Below, one piece after another: positions 9,231 through 11,690 of a DNA stretch of 11,690 nt. Numbering within the stretch: position 1 is the first letter of the stretch; each line of letters starts with the position of its first letter. The translations under genes and the position numbers were made by a program. The notes beneath the pieces are model-generated. The model was not told the origin of the DNA, made no database searches, and saw only the letters and a list, made by a program, of their open reading frames with translations. The stretch is from positions 1-11,690 of the forward strand of contig JAICKT010000108.1 of assembly GCA_025927795.1 (NCBI GenBank), read 5' to 3'. The DNA comes from Parafilimonas sp. (lineage in GTDB: Bacteria; Bacteroidota; Bacteroidia; Chitinophagales; Chitinophagaceae).

Positions 9231-9403
9231 AAATTAGGTTGTTTTTTATACGACCAAGAATTTTAGATGGCATCCATTTACAAAAGCTTTTAGTTTAGTA
9301 TGGAAATGTTGAGCTGGGATGGAGGAACAATTGATGCCGCCGCTACAACATATTGTATGACTTTTACGATGCACATGAAATATTAACCAGATAAAATAAT
9401 ACT
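9231..9403. other. Non-coding spacer between stem-loop and GH32 gene
   Basis: No convincing gene is present. It contains one 28-codon frame on the plus strand (9300-9386) beginning MEMLSWDGGTIDAAA, and an overlapping 28-codon frame on the other strand. Neither has a signal peptide or a recognised domain. The spacer is long for an operon, so the GH32 gene may have its own promoter here, but I found no exact Bacteroidota promoter match. The stretch may instead be the worn end of a deleted gene. Confidence 0.4.
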
Positions 9404-10942
9404 ATGAAACGATTATTGCTTTGTTCATTATGCTTTTTGTTGTCTGCATTTTTATTTGCACAAAATGAAACTACACCAACACCACAGTGGAGACCGTTAT
9501 ATCATTTTACGCCTGAAAAAAACTGGACGAATGATCCCAATGGATTGCTTTATGTAAATGGTGTTTATCATTTATATAATCAGCAAAATCCATTCGAAAA
9601 CCATTGGGGACATATGAGCTGGGGGCACGCAACCAGCACTGATCTTATTCACTGGAAACATTTGCCTGTTGCTATTCCTGAAGCAATTAACGGAGATGAT
9701 ACTGTTTGGCGTTTTTCAGGCAGCGCTGTGTTAGATAAAAACAATTCCAGCGGATGGTGCAAAACAAAAGATTGCATTGTTGCAATTTACACAGGTCATC
9801 AGCCACACATTCGCAAAGAATCACAGTTTGTTGCTTACAGCAACGATGGTGGAATGACGTTTACCAACTATGAAAAAAACCCTGTTATTGATTTAAACAA
9901 ACATGACTTTAGAGACCCCAACGTTTTTTGGTATGAGCCAGGAAAATTTTGGTTGATGACAGTTGTGTTGCCATCTGAACATAAAGCAAGATTTTATAGC
10001 TCACCTAATTTAAAAGACTGGAGTTTATTAAGTGAGTTTGGTCCGCAAGGTTATACAGGTGCTTATTGGGAATGCCCGTTCTTAATTCAGTTGCCTGTTG
10101 AAGGAACCAATGAAAAAAAATGGGTATTAGTTACATCTGCCGCAGGTGGTGAGCGTGGTGTATTTGAACAATATTTTGTAGGTGATTTTGATGGCAAAGA
10201 ATTTAAGAATGATAATGCGCCGGATAAAATATTAACGCTGGATTATGGCGATACTTATTACGCCGCTATTCCATGGAACAATTTGCCGGGCAATCAAAAA
10301 ACTTATATCGGGTGGATGGTTCCAAATCCAGAACCAACATATCCGTGGCGCGGACAAATGTCAATTGCAAGGGATCTAAGTTTAAGGCAAACAAAAGATG
10401 GAATAAGATTAATACAAAAACCTTCATCTGTTGTTGAAAATAAGTTGGCAAAACTTTCAAGCAATAAAATAACTGAATTAAAAAATGTAGCACTTAATAA
10501 TACCGAGGTGGATTTAAGCAAGAACAAAATTAAAGGCAATTCTTATTGGATTAAAGCTGAATTAACGCTGCAACCCAATGCCACTGCGGGTTTTAAAATA
10601 GCGCAAAAGAAAGATGCAAACGGTAAAGTGATTAATGAAACCGTTATTGGTTATGATGCATCAACACATCAATTGTTTGTTGATAGAACAAACGCCGGCG
10701 GCAAGCTGAATGAAAAAGCATTAAAGAGAACCATTGATTTAAGCGATGCTTCAAATAAAATTCAGCTTGAAATATTATTAGATAAATCTTCGTTGGAAGT
10801 GTTTGCAAACAACGGTGAAGCAGCATTAACCACATATATTTATCCGGATGAAAATGCAGATAATTTTTCTGCTTATTCATCAGGTGGAAATGCAACGATT
10901 GATAACCTGAAAATTTGGGATTTATCATCAGTACAGCAATAA
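9404..10942 (+). CDS. GH32 beta-fructosidase (exo-inulinase/levanase/invertase type), exported
   Basis: This 512-residue glycoside hydrolase family 32 enzyme would cleave terminal beta-linked fructose from inulin, levan, fructo-oligosaccharides or sucrose with retention. The signal peptide ends about AFLFA-QN (19/20); Cys7 and Cys10 are too early for a lipobox, so the mature enzyme is probably soluble in the periplasm or secreted. The five-bladed propeller carries all three catalytic motifs: WTNDPNG with nucleophile Asp44, FRDPN with transition-state stabiliser Asp171, and WECP with acid/base Glu223. FSGSAV at 105-110 and WGHATSTDLIHW at about 73-84 are further family blocks. From about 350 a beta-sandwich module follows, with LEVFANNGEAALTTYIYP near the end. 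The size suits exo-acting enzymes with no extra binding module. Inulin versus levan preference cannot be told. It is the one clear functional label for the locus and lies downstream of a stem-loop. Confidence 0.95.
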   Translation: MKRLLLCSLCFLLSAFLFAQNETTPTPQWRPLYHFTPEKNWTNDPNGLLYVNGVYHLYNQQNPFENHWGHMSWGHATSTDLIHWKHLPVAIPEAINGDDTVWRFSGSAVLDKNNSSGWCKTKDCIVAIYTGHQPHIRKESQFVAYSNDGGMTFTNYEKNPVIDLNKHDFRDPNVFWYEPGKFWLMTVVLPSEHKARFYSSPNLKDWSLLSEFGPQGYTGAYWECPFLIQLPVEGTNEKKWVLVTSAAGGERGVFEQYFVGDFDGKEFKNDNAPDKILTLDYGDTYYAAIPWNNLPGNQKTYIGWMVPNPEPTYPWRGQMSIARDLSLRQTKDGIRLIQKPSSVVENKLAKLSSNKITELKNVALNNTEVDLSKNKIKGNSYWIKAELTLQPNATAGFKIAQKKDANGKVINETVIGYDASTHQLFVDRTNAGGKLNEKALKRTIDLSDASNKIQLEILLDKSSLEVFANNGEAALTTYIYPDENADNFSAYSSGGNATIDNLKIWDLSSVQQ

Positions 10943-11006
10943 TGCTTTGATAAGTTAATCGATGGAATGAATGCATCTCCTGAAATTAAAGCAGATAAAA
11001 CGTTGA

Positions 11007-11100
11007 GAGATTTCTCCTATCGTCGAAATGACGTTGATATTCGAAATGGTTGTGTTTGTTTAAGCACGTTGAACGTCATGCCGAGGTAACGAGACATCTC
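11007..11100. repeat. Imperfect inverted repeat, REP-like intergenic element
   Basis: Two 29-base arms, 11007-11035 and 11072-11100, are inverted copies matching at 22 of 29 positions by my hand alignment, separated by 36 bases. The outer ends read GAGAT-x-TCTC and the inner ends ATGACGTT against AACGTCAT. In RNA or single-stranded DNA this would form a long imperfect hairpin. Similar intergenic words built around GAGATTTCTC and CGTCGAAATGACG recur, from memory, in Bacteroidota genomes as dispersed repeats. It sits between the GH32 stop and the thioredoxin-like gene and could also act as a transcript end. The rest of the 10943-11187 gap shows no gene. Confidence 0.65.
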
Positions 11101-11187
11101 CTGATTTTATACCAAGCAAACGTAAAAACATCCAAACAACAGTCTAAAAACTCACTAAAAATTATTGCAAAATTTATATCTGCTTTA

Positions 11188-11673
11188 ATGAAACGCTTAA
11201 TAAACATAATCCTGCTGTCATTATTTTTTTCCATCAATACACAGGCGCAACCGCCTGCACAAACTGTTCCTGCATTTAATTTTTACCGGTTCGATAAATC
11301 AACTTTAACAAATAAAGATTTACCAACAGGAAAAATGTTGTTCTTCTTTTTTTTCGACCCTTCATGTGAACATTGTCAGCAGGCAATGAGCAATCTTAAT
11401 AAAGATTTTCAGCAGTATGCAAAAGCAGCAGTTTATTTAATAAGTGTTGATGACCCGAAAGTGATTACTGCATTTATAAATAAATATGCGCCGTCATTAA
11501 AAAATAAAAAAAATGTAACGTTGCTGGTTGACACAAAGAATGAATTTCTTGAAAAATTCAAACCATTACGATATCCTTCTATGTTTTTGTATTCATCAAA
11601 AAATGTGTTGCTGGATTATGAAGACAATGAAAACAGTATGTTCAGGTTTTTAAAATATTTGAAACAGGCATAA
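11188..11673 (+). CDS. Short exported thioredoxin-fold protein (TlpA/ResA/AhpC-TSA-like)
   Basis: The start is set at the ATG at 11188, which gives a signal peptide (MKRLINIILLSLFFSINTQA, cleavage near 20/21) and a 161-residue product; the frame is open upstream only to a TTG inside the inverted repeat and holds no earlier ATG. A thioredoxin fold is supported by FDPSCEHCQ with the redox pair Cys60/Cys63 after a hydrophobic strand, a VYLISVDDP strand, and the cis-proline segment RYPSMF with Pro130. It probably acts in the periplasm as a thiol-disulfide reductase of the TlpA/ResA type; its partner is unknown. It is about 245 bases beyond the GH32 gene and across a repeat, so membership of the fructan operon is doubtful. 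A run of eight T (11347-11354) lies just before the active site. Confidence 0.85.
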   Translation: MKRLINIILLSLFFSINTQAQPPAQTVPAFNFYRFDKSTLTNKDLPTGKMLFFFFFDPSCEHCQQAMSNLNKDFQQYAKAAVYLISVDDPKVITAFINKYAPSLKNKKNVTLLVDTKNEFLEKFKPLRYPSMFLYSSKNVLLDYEDNENSMFRFLKYLKQA

Positions 11674-11683
11674 ACTATTTCAC

Positions 11684-11690
11684 ATGAAAA
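11684..11690 (+). CDS. Possible start of a further gene, cut by window edge
   Basis: An ATG followed by AAA-A begins ten bases after the thioredoxin-like stop codon. Met-Lys at this distance is typical of the next gene in a Bacteroidota operon, but only two codons are visible, so nothing can be said about the product. Confidence 0.25.

Noticed and set aside
10113..10120. Run of eight A in the GH32 gene, like the T8 run at 11347-11354, as phase-variable tracts
   Set aside because: Runs of this length are expected in AT-rich genes rich in Lys and Phe codons, and both reading frames are intact.
10644..10976. Minus-strand open frame of 110 codons overlapping the GH32 3' end
   Set aside because: It is a shadow of the GH32 beta-sandwich coding region and shows no domain, signal peptide or membrane segment of its own.
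1..11690. CRISPR array, tRNA, rRNA, insertion sequence or phage genes
   Set aside because: I saw no regularly spaced direct repeats, cloverleaf sequence, transposase or phage-like frame anywhere in the window.

Overview
The window is AT-rich and looks like a Bacteroidota chromosome. A Chitinophagaceae-like or similar free-living member is my inference. The evidence is a SusC/SusD outer-membrane pair, a hybrid two-component sensor of the type that controls polysaccharide utilisation loci (PULs), genes without clear Shine-Dalgarno sites, and an intergenic inverted repeat of a kind I associate with this phylum.

Layout. Bases 1-2407 (minus strand) hold most of a hybrid sensor: lipoprotein-like signal, RbsB-type periplasmic sugar-binding domain, one membrane helix, histidine kinase and receiver. 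Its C-terminus lies beyond the window. A divergent 303-base regulatory gap with a clean palindrome (2623-2639) separates it from a plus-strand run: an inner-membrane sugar/proton symporter of the MFS sugar-porter family (2711-4048), a SusC-like TonB-dependent transporter (start taken as 4209, to 7403), its SusD-like lipoprotein (7425-9176), a stem-loop (9209-9230), and a secreted GH32 beta-fructosidase (9404-10942). An inverted repeat (11007-11100) follows, then a short exported thioredoxin-fold protein (11188-11673). The last bases may begin another gene.

How it works together. GH32 enzymes act on fructans and sucrose-type beta-fructosides, so this is best read as a compact fructan (inulin, levan or fructo-oligosaccharide) PUL. 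SusC/SusD would capture and import fructan across the outer membrane, the exported GH32 enzyme would release fructose, probably in the periplasm, and the MFS carrier would take fructose into the cytoplasm. The sensor's periplasmic domain would bind the released sugar and switch on the locus. This parallels the Bacteroides thetaiotaomicron fructan locus, whose regulator BT1754 senses fructose through the same kind of domain. Specificity for fructose here is inferred, not shown.

Novelty. The core system is a recognisable variant of a known one. The less ordinary points are the minimal gene set (no SusE-position lipoprotein, endo-fructanase or fructokinase in view), a lipobox on a sensor kinase, the palindrome in the control region, a seven-unit AT repeat inside the kinase domain, and the non-coding elements on either side of the GH32 gene.
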